Below the pieces are notes generated by a model. It was not told the DNA's origin. It saw only the letters and a list, made by a program, of their open reading frames with translations, and searched no databases. A stretch of DNA of 64,000 bases from Methanolapillus ohkumae (GTDB lineage Archaea; Halobacteriota; Methanosarcinia; Methanosarcinales; Methanosarcinaceae): NCBI RefSeq assembly GCF_032594355.1, contig NZ_CP131061.1:1178001-1242000 (forward strand). Reading direction: 5' to 3'. The translations under genes were made by a program, and so were the position numbers. Below, piece by piece: positions 1-8,935 of the stretch. Within the stretch, counting starts at the first letter, position 1; every line of letters starts with the position of its first letter.

Positions 1-7
1 ATTTTAA

Positions 8-283
8 TCTGACTGTTTCCAATTTTTCAGTACTTCCTCATTTTTTTGGGTTACGATAATTATTCCGGCACCGCTGTCACCGCAACATTTTTTAAAAATA
101 GCCATGCCGGGAATTTTAAGACCGATTGGAGGAGTCCTGATTCATAATATCGGATCTATGCTGGTGATTATCAATTCGGCGCTGCTCTTGGACATGGAGG
201 GAAAAATAAACGCACCTCCTCTGAATTATAATTTGACACTGATTTTTGTTGTTACAAAATTTCAAATTCGTAACAAACATTAA
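8..283 (+). pseudogene. C-terminal remnant of a heavy-metal P-type ATPase
   Basis: The reading frame ending at the TAA at 281-283 encodes, from about position 101, a stretch containing PIGGVLIHNIGSMLVIINSALLL. This resembles the last membrane helices of CadA/ZntA-type metal P1B-ATPases, where a conserved His-Asn-x-x-Ser block precedes VVLNSALLL. Upstream of about position 95 the frame no longer looks like a P-type ATPase, and it has an in-frame TAA at 5-7. The gene is therefore either frameshifted or decayed, or the family call is wrong. A 30-residue non-conserved tail follows the helix. It sits just upstream of the metal-uptake operon in the same direction. The call rests only on the short C-terminal motif. 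Confidence 0.45.
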
Positions 284-346
284 ATAGGGTGACGACATTT
301 GGAGTTTTCGAAAAATAAATTAAAAACAATTCAGGAGTCTGTATAA

Positions 347-1045
347 ATGCATATTTCAGAAGGTGTTCTCCCGGAATGGCTGCTTTTGGCCGGCTGGGTT
401 GTGACCATTATTTTATTGGCCGTGAGTCTTTGGTGGGGCAAAAAGCATACCGATGACATGACAAAGAAAATTCCCCAAATCGCAGTTACGACCGCCGCCT
501 TTTTTGCGGCATGCATGGTCCGAATTCCGCTTCCTCCGACATCTCTTCATTTGGTTTTGGCGGGACTCGTCGGCATTCTTCTCGGGCCGTTTGCGTTTGT
601 TTGTATTTTTGTCGGCCTTTTGCTTCAAGCCCTTCTTTTGGGAAATGGCGGCCTTTTGGTTTTAGGCGTCAACACGGTTGTCATGGGACTTCCGGCTCTT
701 CTGGCCTACCCGGTTTTTGTCGCGCTGTCCAAAAAAACAAATTACGGAATTTCAGCGGCTGTTGCCAGCGTCTTTGCGATTCTTTTGTCCACGCTTCTTT
801 TAGCCGCCGTCTTCATTGCCGGCGGAATTACATTTGGAAGCATGGAAAGCGTAACTGAATTCGCATCCAAATTCATGGTTTTGTCAAGCATTATTCAGAC
901 TTTTTCAAATTCACCGTGGTTGCTCACGTTTGTTCTTTTGATTGTGATGAATCTGCCGCTTATGATTGTCGAAGGAGTCATTTGCGCGTTTATCGTTCCA
1001 TTTATCGCGAAAGTTAAACCGGAAATGCTTCCTCAAAATAAATAA
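347..1045 (+). CDS. cbiM: CbiM, substrate-binding membrane subunit of Co/Ni ECF transporter
   Basis: This is the S component of an energy-coupling-factor importer for Co2+ or Ni2+. The 232-residue protein begins MHISEG, matching the family N-terminus (MHIxxG) whose Met1, His2 and a later His form the metal site after the N-terminus threads into the protein. The region around residues 58-70 (RIPLPPTSLHL) carries that downstream His. About seven hydrophobic helices follow, and the length is typical. AGGAGT lies about 9 bases before the ATG. It is the first gene of an operon with an L-type subunit, cbiQ and cbiO. Co and Ni specificity cannot be separated from this sequence, and both metals are essential to methanogens. 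Confidence 0.93.
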   Translation: MHISEGVLPEWLLLAGWVVTIILLAVSLWWGKKHTDDMTKKIPQIAVTTAAFFAACMVRIPLPPTSLHLVLAGLVGILLGPFAFVCIFVGLLLQALLLGNGGLLVLGVNTVVMGLPALLAYPVFVALSKKTNYGISAAVASVFAILLSTLLLAAVFIAGGITFGSMESVTEFASKFMVLSSIIQTFSNSPWLLTFVLLIVMNLPLMIVEGVICAFIVPFIAKVKPEMLPQNK

Positions 1046-1117
1046 ACTAAAAACAAAAAATAACAAAAAAAATAACAAAATAAAAAACAAAAAATAACAA
1101 AATAAAGGAACTATAAT

Positions 1118-1591
1118 ATGAAAATTCAAAAAACCGTGTCCCTTTTCATCTTGATTTGTTTGATGATTGCCTTGCTCTCCGTTCCGGCTGCCGCTCATGG
1201 AACATACATGAGTTATGAAACCGGAAACATCAAAGTCAAAGCTTGGTACCAAGGCGGGGAGCCAATGGCAAACTGTGATTATGAAGTTTATTCGATTATT
1301 GCAAGCAATGGAAATGAAAACGAAACCCTTTATTTGACCGGAAAAACAGATGAATCCGGTACTTTGACATTTGAGCCAAAGGACAGCGTCAGCATTTACC
1401 GGGTGAAAGTCGTTTCCGGAGAACACGCCGCCCAACGGCGTATTGATTTGGCGGACGGCGCCGCAAATGCCGCCGGGGACCATGGAATTTCCTGGTTGAA
1501 TGTATTTGCCGGACTCGGATACATTGTCGGAATCGCCGGAATTTTGATGTATGCGCTGTCCAGAAAAAATATGAATAATACAAAAAAATAA
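1118..1591 (+). CDS. CbiL/NikL-type auxiliary subunit of Co/Ni transporter
   Basis: The 157-residue protein has an N-terminal signal peptide or helix ending near AAAHG. An extracytoplasmic beta-rich domain of about 90 residues follows, containing VKAWYQGGEPMANCDYEV, and a C-terminal membrane helix (residues ~127-147) precedes a short basic tail. This architecture matches the DUF4198-like NikL/CbiL components that replace CbiN in many methanogen transporters. In that context NikM-L-Q-O systems are usually linked to nickel, which makes nickel a reasonable guess for the substrate here. AAAGGAACT precedes the ATG. It lies 72 bases after cbiM, separated by an A-rich spacer, and 26 bases before cbiQ. 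Confidence 0.75.
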   Translation: MKIQKTVSLFILICLMIALLSVPAAAHGTYMSYETGNIKVKAWYQGGEPMANCDYEVYSIIASNGNENETLYLTGKTDESGTLTFEPKDSVSIYRVKVVSGEHAAQRRIDLADGAANAAGDHGISWLNVFAGLGYIVGIAGILMYALSRKNMNNTKK

Positions 1592-1617
1592 GCAAGTAAA
1601 AAAATAAGCAAACTGAA

Positions 1618-2412
1618 ATGAATACAATTTGTCGTGACAAAATGAAACTGCCGGCCGAAATCTACTCAACTTTGAATTCACCGATTCACCGAATGAATCC
1701 GATGACGAAAGTCATTGTTTTTTTACTGCTTGTGTTTTCGGTATCGATTGTCCGGTCCGCCGAATCGGCGGCATTCATTTTGATTTTGGCCGTCGTCATT
1801 TGGGCGTTCTCAAAACTTCCGGCCGGATACGTTTTAAGAACGATGGCAATGCCGTTTTTATTTATCTTTCTTTTTGTTTTGGCGCTTTTGGTGAGCGTGG
1901 ATGGAGAAAACATTTATTCCATATGGATTTTTAATGTGACAGCGGAAGGAATGGAACAAGCCGCGCTCATACTGATTCGAGCGACTGCGGCACTTTTATT
2001 GATGACAATTCTTTTGGGAACAACCAAATTCGATATGATTGTTAAAGTTTTGTATGACTTAAAAGTCCCGGCATTTATCCTTCAAATTTTGATGTTTTCC
2101 TACCGCTACATTTTTGTTTTTTCAAAAGAATCGGAAAGCATGAAGCATTCGATGGCATCCAAAGGGTTCACGCCTAAAATTTCCATGCGCTCCCTCTCAT
2201 CGGTTTCTAACACAATCGCCATGCTGTTTATCAACAGTTTTGAGCGTGGAGAAGCCGTTTTTCAATCCATGGCCTCCAAAGGATATTCCGGAAAGCCGGG
2301 TATTATCACGAAAAATAAAATGTACGCGAAAGATTACATTTTCGTCGCGGCCGGAATTATTGTCGCCATTGGAATTCAAATACCGGTGATTCTGCCGATG
2401 ATTTTAAATTGA
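1618..2412 (+). CDS. cbiQ: CbiQ, T-component membrane subunit of Co/Ni ECF transporter
   Basis: The 264-residue protein has 5-6 predicted membrane helices and two short Ala-Ser-x-Gly type coupling motifs: SMASKGF near residue 178 and SMASKGY near residue 219. These are the hallmark coupling helices (consensus AxRxG in many T-components) that dock on the ATPase CbiO. The start at 1618 has a poor ribosome-binding site; an alternative ATG is at 1642 and would remove eight residues. It is the third gene of the operon and ends with TGA. It acts as the scaffold that transmits ATP hydrolysis by CbiO to the CbiM subunit. Confidence 0.92.
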   Translation: MNTICRDKMKLPAEIYSTLNSPIHRMNPMTKVIVFLLLVFSVSIVRSAESAAFILILAVVIWAFSKLPAGYVLRTMAMPFLFIFLFVLALLVSVDGENIYSIWIFNVTAEGMEQAALILIRATAALLLMTILLGTTKFDMIVKVLYDLKVPAFILQILMFSYRYIFVFSKESESMKHSMASKGFTPKISMRSLSSVSNTIAMLFINSFERGEAVFQSMASKGYSGKPGIITKNKMYAKDYIFVAAGIIVAIGIQIPVILPMILN

Positions 2413-2458
2413 ACGAAAATCAGAAATAAAAAACCAAAAATGAATAGAATAGAGCCAA

Positions 2459-2585
2459 TAAAAATTAGAATTAATAAAAGTAGAATTAATAAAAGTAGAA
2501 TTAATAAAAGTAGAATAAATAAAAGTAGAATAAATGAAAGTAGAATAAATGAAAGAATAAATAAAAAAGTAGAATAAATAAAAAG
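2459..2585 (+). repeat. 15-bp tandem repeat between cbiQ and cbiO
   Basis: The unit AGAATTAATAAAAGT, with AGAATAAATGAAAGT variants, recurs about eight times in the gap between cbiQ and cbiO. It gives no open frame of interest. The ribosome-binding site of cbiO (GGAAAGG) follows directly. Because the operon continues across it, the array is probably transcribed. Confidence 0.85.
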
Positions 2586-2598
2586 GAAAGGAAAAGAC

Positions 2599-3543
2599 AT
2601 GGAAGAAAAGAAAGGATCAAAAATTGAAAATCAAATTCCGGCGCTTTCCCTTTCTCATTTAACCTACATTTACCCAAACAAAAAAACAGCACTTTTTGAC
2701 ATTTCCTTTGACGTTTTCCCGGGAGAAAAAATTGCCATTGTCGGACCAAACGGTGCCGGAAAGACAACGCTCTTTCTTCATCTCAATTATACTTTCAAGA
2801 GCAAGGGCAGTATTCAAATCAACGGAAAAGACATTTCGGATTACAAAAATGCAGACCGTGTCAAAGAAATCGGAATTATGTTCGCCGATCCGGACAACCA
2901 ATTGTTCATGCCGACCGTTTTTGACGACATTGCTTTTGGACCGCTCAATTTGGGACTCTCGGAAGATGAGGTTAAAAAGAGAGTTAAAGACGCAATGGAA
3001 ATGACCAAAACGACCGACCTCAAAGACCGGGTTCCCCACCACTTGAGTTTCGGGCAAAAGAAAAAAGTGGTTCTCGCATCCATTATCGCGCTCCGGCCAA
3101 AAATTTTGGTGCTCGACGAGCCGACCGCCAATTTGGATCCGAAAAGCAAGCGGGATGTTCTTGCAATCATTGACCGGCTCAACCAAGATGGCATTACAAC
3201 AATTGTGGCGACACATGATGTTAATTTGCTGTCGGAACTCGCCGACCGGGTGATTGTGCTGAATGAAAGAATTATTGAAACGGGAACGCCGAGGGAGATT
3301 TTTTCCGACATCCGGTTGCTTCAAAACAATAATTTGGAAGCTCCCGAAGTCTTTAAGCTGTTCCAATTGTTGTCTTGCATCGGATTTAATTGTGAAGAAC
3401 TGCCGCTTAATTTTGAAGAAGCCGTCAATGAGATATTATCGCAAATTAAAAACGGAGAAGGACATATTCATTTGCATTCTCATTCAGAATCTCATGAGCA
3501 CATTCACCAATTAAAAAAGAATTATGGAAACGGGAAACATTAA
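2599..3543 (+). CDS. cbiO: CbiO, ATPase subunit of Co/Ni ECF transporter
   Basis: This 314-residue ABC ATPase energises metal uptake. The Walker A motif GPNGAGKTT lies at residues 49-57. The signature is LSFGQKKKV, and the Walker B plus D-loop is ILVLDEPTANLDP, followed by the switch His in ATHDVN. A C-terminal extension of roughly 90 residues ends in a histidine-rich tail (HIHLHSHSESHEHIHQ) absent from minimal ABC ATPases. Such tails often bind Ni2+, Co2+ or Zn2+, so it may buffer imported metal; that is inference. A strong ribosome-binding site precedes the ATG. It is the last gene of the operon. Confidence 0.94.
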   Translation: MEEKKGSKIENQIPALSLSHLTYIYPNKKTALFDISFDVFPGEKIAIVGPNGAGKTTLFLHLNYTFKSKGSIQINGKDISDYKNADRVKEIGIMFADPDNQLFMPTVFDDIAFGPLNLGLSEDEVKKRVKDAMEMTKTTDLKDRVPHHLSFGQKKKVVLASIIALRPKILVLDEPTANLDPKSKRDVLAIIDRLNQDGITTIVATHDVNLLSELADRVIVLNERIIETGTPREIFSDIRLLQNNNLEAPEVFKLFQLLSCIGFNCEELPLNFEEAVNEILSQIKNGEGHIHLHSHSESHEHIHQLKKNYGNGKH

Positions 3544-3683
3544 TTTTACCGATTTTGTATCTTTTTTATTTTTTTTATTTTTGAGGATTTTTATTTTTTA
3601 GTTTTTTATTTTTGAGGATTTTTATTGTTCTTGAGAATTTCGCTGATGAGGTATTGCTGCTCCCATTTCCGATTTTTATTTGA

Positions 3684-3710
3684 GCAGTATGCACGCGCGT
3701 TATGGCACCC
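3684..3710 (-). repeat. Family A dispersed element, copy 1
   Basis: On the minus strand the core reads GGGTGCCATAACGCGCGTGC. It is flanked upstream, on that strand, by a TTTTTTGAAAAAAA tract and TTTAAAAT, as in the other copies. See the finding on family A. Confidence 0.8.
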
Positions 3711-3866
3711 GATTTTAAAAATGATATAAAAATGACGAAACGTTTTTTTTTCAAAAAAATAAAAAGTCATGTCTTATTTAAAATTTTAGCGCCGCCGCAT
3801 TTGTTTCAAATTTTACAATCCGTGGTCATTATGTTTCAAACATCCACATCATCCTAACAAATTCGA

Positions 3867-3897
3867 AAAATTCAAGATGCAACGCATCTTGAATTTT
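3867..3897 (+). repeat. Strong intergenic hairpin (family B, copy 1)
   Basis: A perfect 14-bp inverted repeat with a 3-base AAC loop: left arm AAAATTCAAGATGC, right arm GCATCTTGAATTTT. It is followed by CAAGTGGGTTTGC. It lies about 325 bases after cbiO and is not followed by a long T run, so a simple terminator role is not obvious. The rest of the 3544-4167 gap contains family A copy 1 and AT-rich DNA with no gene that I can see. Confidence 0.8.
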
Positions 3898-4134
3898 CAA
3901 GTGGGTTTGCTTGATTTGGAAAATAAATTGAGAAGAATTAGAAATAATTGGGAGGAAGATCAAATATTTTCGTGACCAAAGGACGTATCATTCGCATGGA
4001 AAATTTTAGAAAAAAGTGACCTTACCACTGAAAAAATAAAAAATGGAAAAATTGAAAATTTTAAGTTGTCTCCCCCTTTGAAAAATTACAAAGGCAAAGC
4101 ATATGAATTTTTACAAAGAAATGAATGGACGGTA

Positions 4135-4148
4135 TTTTTTTATATATC
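4135..4148 (+). promoter_or_regulatory. Probable TATA box of the IorA-like gene
   Basis: TTTTTTATATATCT lies about 20-33 bases before the ATG at 4168. This is the archaeal TATA-to-start distance, and no ribosome-binding site is visible. The mRNA is therefore probably leaderless. Confidence 0.5.
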
Positions 4149-4167
4149 TATTTGGATAATTTAATGC

Positions 4168-6018
4168 ATGAATCAAAAAATCGAGGAGTCGGATTCGCCT
4201 TCGTCTTTTATTTCCGGAAGCGCCGCGTTTCTTTCAGCCGCTAAAGACTGCCGGGTCTCCTTCGCCTTTGGAGTCCCCGGATTTCCGATAACGGATCTTG
4301 CGGAAATGTTATTTTCAGATTCGGATTCTTCTTGTTCTTCGGATATGTCTCACTCTTCCGATTCTTTTTTAAAACCCGGCTCCGGTTGGTTTTCGAATGA
4401 AAAAACCGCTTTTGAATGGGGACTGGGCGCATCTTTTTCCGGCCGGCGTTCCCTGATTCTTGTGAAACACGTCGGACTCAACATTCTTTTAGATTCCCTC
4501 ATGACGGCTATGACCCACACCACCGGCGCCGGTCTTGTCATTGTCGCCGGCGACGACCCGGAAGTTTTAGGGTCTCAAAACTGCCAGGATTCCCGGTATT
4601 TTGGCGCGGTTGCCGGGACAGCTGTTTTTGATCCGTCCAATCCCCGCGACATTTACAATTATGTCTGCCAATCCTTTTTATTATCAGAGGAAATCCGCGC
4701 GCCGGTAATAATCCGAATAACGGCGGACGTTTTAAACCAAACCATGAACGAAAAACTGGTTCATGCCCGCCAAGAAGAATTCCTTTCGAATTTAAACCCG
4801 GCTGGCCCGGCAAATCCGAAAGAAGAAAAAACGCGGCTGTCTCCGCTTTATGACAAAACGATCTGGAATTTGAAAATGCGGGGAAAACACCAACGATTTC
4901 ATCTCTTCAATGATCCGATTTTACAAAAACTGTCCGAAGACCACTGTTTTAGCGATTCCGAATCCTTTCATTCCGGAGCACCGGTCAAAATTAAAAAAAT
5001 ATCTCTCCCCGGCAAAAAAATCCCGGCATCGGTTCTGACGGCCGCCCCGGAAACCATACCGTCTGCCGCCTCGGCGACAATTCCGGTCATCCCCTCAAAA
5101 TTCACGGAAACCCTGCCGGTCTGCCCGGAAATTGGAATCATCACCTCCGGCCAATGTTTCCCGGAAGTCTTTTCGACCTTTGAATTTCAGTCTTCCATTT
5201 CATTTATGAAAGTCGGAATTGTCTCTCCACTCCCGATTCAAAAAATCAGGAAATTTTTGTCGGAATTTTCCAGGGTTTTGGTCGTTGAGGAATCCGAGCC
5301 GGTTATTGAAGACCAAATCCGAATATTTGGAAATGTTTTGGGAAAGCGCACCGGACACGTGCCATTTGGAAAAATCAAGCCGGAAGATATGATTTTTGCG
5401 GTTGAGAATATTTTCACCGACCACGTTTTCAAAGACATTTTTTTGCCGGCCCGTCCGCCCCACAGCACCGCCGGCGCCAAAAAAGAATTTTGCCAAGAAA
5501 GCATTTATCCCGCATTTTTCGACATGCTGGCCGAAATCAAAGAAAAAACCCACCTTTCCATTGTCGGAGACATCGGGTGTTCCATGTACGGCGCCGTTCC
5601 CCCTTACAGCGTAATGGATGCCGCCGTATCGCTGGGCTCTTCCATCGGCATCGGCTCCGGAATCAGCACATCCCTTTCCAAAAAAACAATTGCCGTTATA
5701 GGGGATTTTTCGCTGTCGCATTCCGGCATTTTAAGTTTGACCGAAGCGGTCCGAAAAAATGTTCCGCTTTTGATTTATGTCATGCAAAACAATGCCGCCG
5801 CCATGACCGGCGGACAAACGGCACCGGACCTTGAAGATCAAATCCGGTCAATCGTTCACGCCGACAAAAAATCATCCTGCACCTCCTATTTCTGGCCTGA
5901 AAAAGAACAAGCGGCGGAAAATAAAAAGAAACAATTTTTTGACGAATTGAAAAAAATAAGTCTGGAAGAACTTGAAAAAGAAGGAATTTCAATCATTTTA
6001 ATCAAAATGAGCGATTAA
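4168..6018 (+). CDS. iorA: Indolepyruvate:ferredoxin oxidoreductase alpha-like TPP enzyme, lacking the ferredoxin domain
   Basis: IorA oxidatively decarboxylates aryl-pyruvates to aryl-acetyl-CoA, passing electrons to ferredoxin. The 616-residue protein keeps the family blocks: an N-terminal pyrimidine-binding domain with NEKTAFEWGLGASFSGRR and KHVGLNILLDSL, and the SSQ-equivalent GSQNCQDSR. The middle domain contains VVEESEPVIEDQ. The TPP/Mg domain has GDIGCSMYG (near residue 467), GDFSLSHSGI and NNAAAMTGGQ. Canonical IorA ends in a ferredoxin domain with two CxxCxxCxxxC clusters. Here the chain stops after the TPP domain and no such clusters exist. A Ser/Asp-rich insert (residues ~50-70) is unusual. 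No iorB lies nearby. It may be a diverged paralog that uses a separate ferredoxin subunit. Confidence 0.82.
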   Translation: MNQKIEESDSPSSFISGSAAFLSAAKDCRVSFAFGVPGFPITDLAEMLFSDSDSSCSSDMSHSSDSFLKPGSGWFSNEKTAFEWGLGASFSGRRSLILVKHVGLNILLDSLMTAMTHTTGAGLVIVAGDDPEVLGSQNCQDSRYFGAVAGTAVFDPSNPRDIYNYVCQSFLLSEEIRAPVIIRITADVLNQTMNEKLVHARQEEFLSNLNPAGPANPKEEKTRLSPLYDKTIWNLKMRGKHQRFHLFNDPILQKLSEDHCFSDSESFHSGAPVKIKKISLPGKKIPASVLTAAPETIPSAASATIPVIPSKFTETLPVCPEIGIITSGQCFPEVFSTFEFQSSISFMKVGIVSPLPIQKIRKFLSEFSRVLVVEESEPVIEDQIRIFGNVLGKRTGHVPFGKIKPEDMIFAVENIFTDHVFKDIFLPARPPHSTAGAKKEFCQESIYPAFFDMLAEIKEKTHLSIVGDIGCSMYGAVPPYSVMDAAVSLGSSIGIGSGISTSLSKKTIAVIGDFSLSHSGILSLTEAVRKNVPLLIYVMQNNAAAMTGGQTAPDLEDQIRSIVHADKKSSCTSYFWPEKEQAAENKKKQFFDELKKISLEELEKEGISIILIKMSD

Positions 6019-6035
6019 ATCGAAAATAAAAAAAC

Positions 6036-6145
6036 AAAAAAAATAAATCCAAAATAATTGGAAATAAAAATAAATCCAAAATAAAAAAACAAAAAAAATA
6101 AATCCAAAATGATTGGAAATAAAAATAAATCCAAAATAAAAAAAC
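6036..6145 (+). repeat. Direct repeat, about 55 bp, two copies
   Basis: AAATAAATCCAAAATAATTG followed by GAAATAAAAATAAATCC is present twice, with one base change (AATTGG versus GATTGG). It lies in the convergent gap between the IorA-like gene and the first beta-propeller gene. The following CCGCAA (about 6147) and TTGCGG (about 6193) could pair as a weak terminator stem. Confidence 0.7.
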
Positions 6146-6269
6146 CGCAACGGAAAAAAAATGGATAACTAAAATAATCCTTTTTTTCAATTGCGGTTAT
6201 ACGTTTTTAACTTATTTTCGTTTGTTGTTTTACTGTTTTTGTTTCAAATTTTATTTTTCAAATTTCTTT

Positions 6270-8345
6270 TTAGTAGTATGGCATCGGATACGGCCGGTAC
6301 ATATTTTCCGGATATTTGGGCTGCGGAATCTCAATCTTCTTGGTCAAATCCCAGGTGTCCTGATTCAGGATATGAATCTCTTTGTCTGAGAACGTGTACA
6401 AGAAATTGTTGATGTATACTGAGCGGATGACCGATGCTTCTTTGTGGACATCATCCTTGACCATGGTAATGTCGCCATCCTTGATTTGCATGACATAAGC
6501 ATGCTCATACGTCGGAATCACAAGCAAATTCCGTCCCGCATCCCACATAAACGCATGGTGGTCATAAAGGGCGGAAGAGCCGGAATAGTTGCTGAACACA
6601 TAACTGTCGAGTTCGGTTGGGTTTTTCACATCCGTCACATCAAAGAGCGTCAACTTCATCTTCCAGTCATCCGCATATCCGAGACCGACCACCAAGTTTT
6701 CACTCAACGGGTGCAAGTAAGTCGAGTAGCCCGGAAGCTTGAGTTGTCCGAGAACTTCCGGATTTTTCGGGTCGCTCAAATCAATGACAAAGAAGGGATC
6801 GACTTGCTTGTAGGTGACCAAGTAAAGACGGTCTCCCGCATACCGGGCGCTGTAAATCCGCTCGCTTTCGGCAAGACCGGTGACACTTCCGACAATGTTC
6901 ATCTTTTCATCCAAAACATAAACCCCGTTGGTCATTTCTTCCCGGGTTAACCAGCTGTTTCCAACCGTTGTCGCCACCCGGAAGTAGCCGTCATGTTCAT
7001 CCATGGAGAACTGGTTGTTAATCTGTCCCGGAACAACACCGGTAGTGACAGCAAAGTTGTCCAAATTGATTCGGGTGATTGTTGTGGTTTCGCTGTCTTT
7101 GATGACTTTAGCGAGGTAAGCCGACCAGGCTTCATTGTAAGTGTTGTAATAATTCTCCCGCTCTTCGTTGGTCATTTTTTCCGTGTAGTTGTAAACAACT
7201 TCCATGACAGCCATATACTTGACATTTTCACTCAAGTAGTCGGTACCCATCACTTTATTGATTTGGCTCATGACATCTTGCGGATAATATTCGGAACCGT
7301 GCGCCTGAATGAATTGAAGTTCAATCGCTTGGGTATCCGGATAGAAATAATTGGTCATGTACAAATTATTGCCAGAGGCGTACATGATTGTGGAGTAAGA
7401 ACCAATCAAAGCAACCGTGTCCTCAAAGTCTCCGGTCTTCATGTCCACAGCGGAGACAAAGTAAGTCACATCGGTCGACGGGCGGATAATCGTTGGTCCG
7501 ACCGGATAGTAGCAGCGGTCAAAACTCATTTTGGCGTTCATATAAATAATCGGTCCGCCGGATCCGACATCTGATTTTTGGACAACCATGTACAATTTCC
7601 CATCAATCATCCGGGATTCGATGTAATATCCGTCCAGCGTTTTGCTCCAGGTTTGAACCGGTTTTGCCGGGTCGGAAACGTTGTAAGAGGTCAACGCGTT
7701 GGATGTTATCGTAATCAAGGTATCATTGAGCAAGTAAAGGCTGCCGCCGGGTCCGATGTTGGAAATAATGGAGGCCAATTCGGGCGGCAAGGAATCAATG
7801 ACAAAGGTGGTTTGGAATTGCTCATATTCGTAGTAGCCGCCGTAGGAATTGTTGACAAAAGTCATATTGGTCGGGTACCAAAGCTGTGGCGTGTAGTAAA
7901 TGTAGTTGCCGTCGGTTTTGACCAGGTCGGCTTCATCCACACCGACCACTTGAACATTTGTTCCGGAAACGCGATCCACCGAACTGCGATCTTGTGCGCT
8001 TTCTACGTAGTCGGTCGCCGGTGCGGTGGGTGCTATTGGCATTGGCGTTGGCGTTGGCGCAGCCATTTCCGCAGACACCGTTGCATTTCCTGTTGCTCCC
8101 GACATTTTGCTGCCGGAATCCATCATCACTCCGCCACGAATAACGTTTGTGCTATAGGAGGAAACATGGCCGTCATAATTGGCGGAGAAATATTCTTCCA
8201 TTTGTTTTTCGGAAGTAAACGGAATCATGCCGACTTCTTTGGCCGTGCCGGTCTGATTGTTCGATGACAAGCATCCGCTTGCGAAAATTGAACTCATCAG
8301 GACCAGAACCAAAATGGCCGGCGCCGCAATTTTCATAAATTTCAT
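6270..8345 (-). CDS. Secreted beta-propeller domain lipoprotein, paralog 1
   Basis: This 691-residue protein starts at an ATG preceded by AGAGGTT; an upstream in-frame extension lacks a ribosome-binding site. The N-terminus is a lipoprotein signal with lipobox FASGC, so it is probably anchored outside the membrane. A Ser/Ala/Pro-rich linker follows. The rest matches the archaeal/bacterial Beta_propel family, with repeated blade motifs such as TNVQVVGVDEADLVKTDGNYIYYT, RLYLVTYKQVDPFFVIDLSD and YDHHAFMWD. Its molecular role is not known to me; family members are cell-surface proteins. It is about 590 bases downstream of a close paralog on the same strand, which indicates a tandem duplication. 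Confidence 0.85.
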   Translation of the reverse strand: MKFMKIAAPAILVLVLMSSIFASGCLSSNNQTGTAKEVGMIPFTSEKQMEEYFSANYDGHVSSYSTNVIRGGVMMDSGSKMSGATGNATVSAEMAAPTPTPMPIAPTAPATDYVESAQDRSSVDRVSGTNVQVVGVDEADLVKTDGNYIYYTPQLWYPTNMTFVNNSYGGYYEYEQFQTTFVIDSLPPELASIISNIGPGGSLYLLNDTLITITSNALTSYNVSDPAKPVQTWSKTLDGYYIESRMIDGKLYMVVQKSDVGSGGPIIYMNAKMSFDRCYYPVGPTIIRPSTDVTYFVSAVDMKTGDFEDTVALIGSYSTIMYASGNNLYMTNYFYPDTQAIELQFIQAHGSEYYPQDVMSQINKVMGTDYLSENVKYMAVMEVVYNYTEKMTNEERENYYNTYNEAWSAYLAKVIKDSETTTITRINLDNFAVTTGVVPGQINNQFSMDEHDGYFRVATTVGNSWLTREEMTNGVYVLDEKMNIVGSVTGLAESERIYSARYAGDRLYLVTYKQVDPFFVIDLSDPKNPEVLGQLKLPGYSTYLHPLSENLVVGLGYADDWKMKLTLFDVTDVKNPTELDSYVFSNYSGSSALYDHHAFMWDAGRNLLVIPTYEHAYVMQIKDGDITMVKDDVHKEASVIRSVYINNFLYTFSDKEIHILNQDTWDLTKKIEIPQPKYPENMYRPYPMPYY

Positions 8346-8649
8346 AAGAGAACCTCTTTTCTTTTTGTTTTTGACAGAATTGTCAAATGTTTGAGAACAT
8401 TTTTGATGTATTCGTTTATTCAATAATAGTATCTGTTCTAATACGTTCATCAGCTCATCCAATAATTGATACAAATCCCGTATCAAGCGTATTTTTAAAA
8501 AACGCGTTTATTGGCGTCCGTGATAAGAAGAAGGTTTCTGTCTTATATATACGTTTATTAAACTTCAAATGCAGTTGAAGTATTCAAGAAAAAATATAAA
8601 TGAAAAGGCATGGCAGCGGAAAAATAAAACAAAAGAAAAATTAAAAAAA

Positions 8650-8765
8650 CAATCCCATGGTTTTGGTTGAAAAAAAGAAAAGCAACCCAGGGCTTGGGTT
8701 GAAAAAAAGAAAAGCAACCCAATGGCTTTGGTTAAAAAAAAGAAAAGCAACCCATGACTTTTTGG
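8650..8765 (+). repeat. About 33-bp tandem repeat between the beta-propeller paralogs
   Basis: The unit GGTTGAAAAAAAGAAAAGCAACCC, plus about nine variable bases such as AATGGCTTT, recurs three to four times. Each unit can pair GGTTG with CAACC. It lies directly before family A copy 2 in the 590-base gap between paralogs. I see no gene in that gap. Confidence 0.8.
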
Positions 8766-8810
8766 AAAAAAGAAAAAATATACGCGTTCTTTTGGAAAAA
8801 TTAAAAAATG

Positions 8811-8842
8811 GGTGCCATAACGCGCGCTGTGGCATCCACCCC
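8811..8842 (+). repeat. Family A dispersed element, copy 2
   Basis: The core GGTGCCATAACGCGCGCTGTGGCATCCACCCC is flanked by TTTTGGAAAAATTAAAAAAT on the left and CAAAAAATCAAAAAG on the right. TGCCA and TGGCA can form a short stem around the CGCGCG run. Confidence 0.85.
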
Positions 8843-8935
8843 AAAAAATCAAAAAGTAAAAAAGAGAAAAAATACCACCCGCAAATAAATATTTGCGGCG
8901 GCATTCATTGATTTTATTTCCGTCATTTGCACAGT

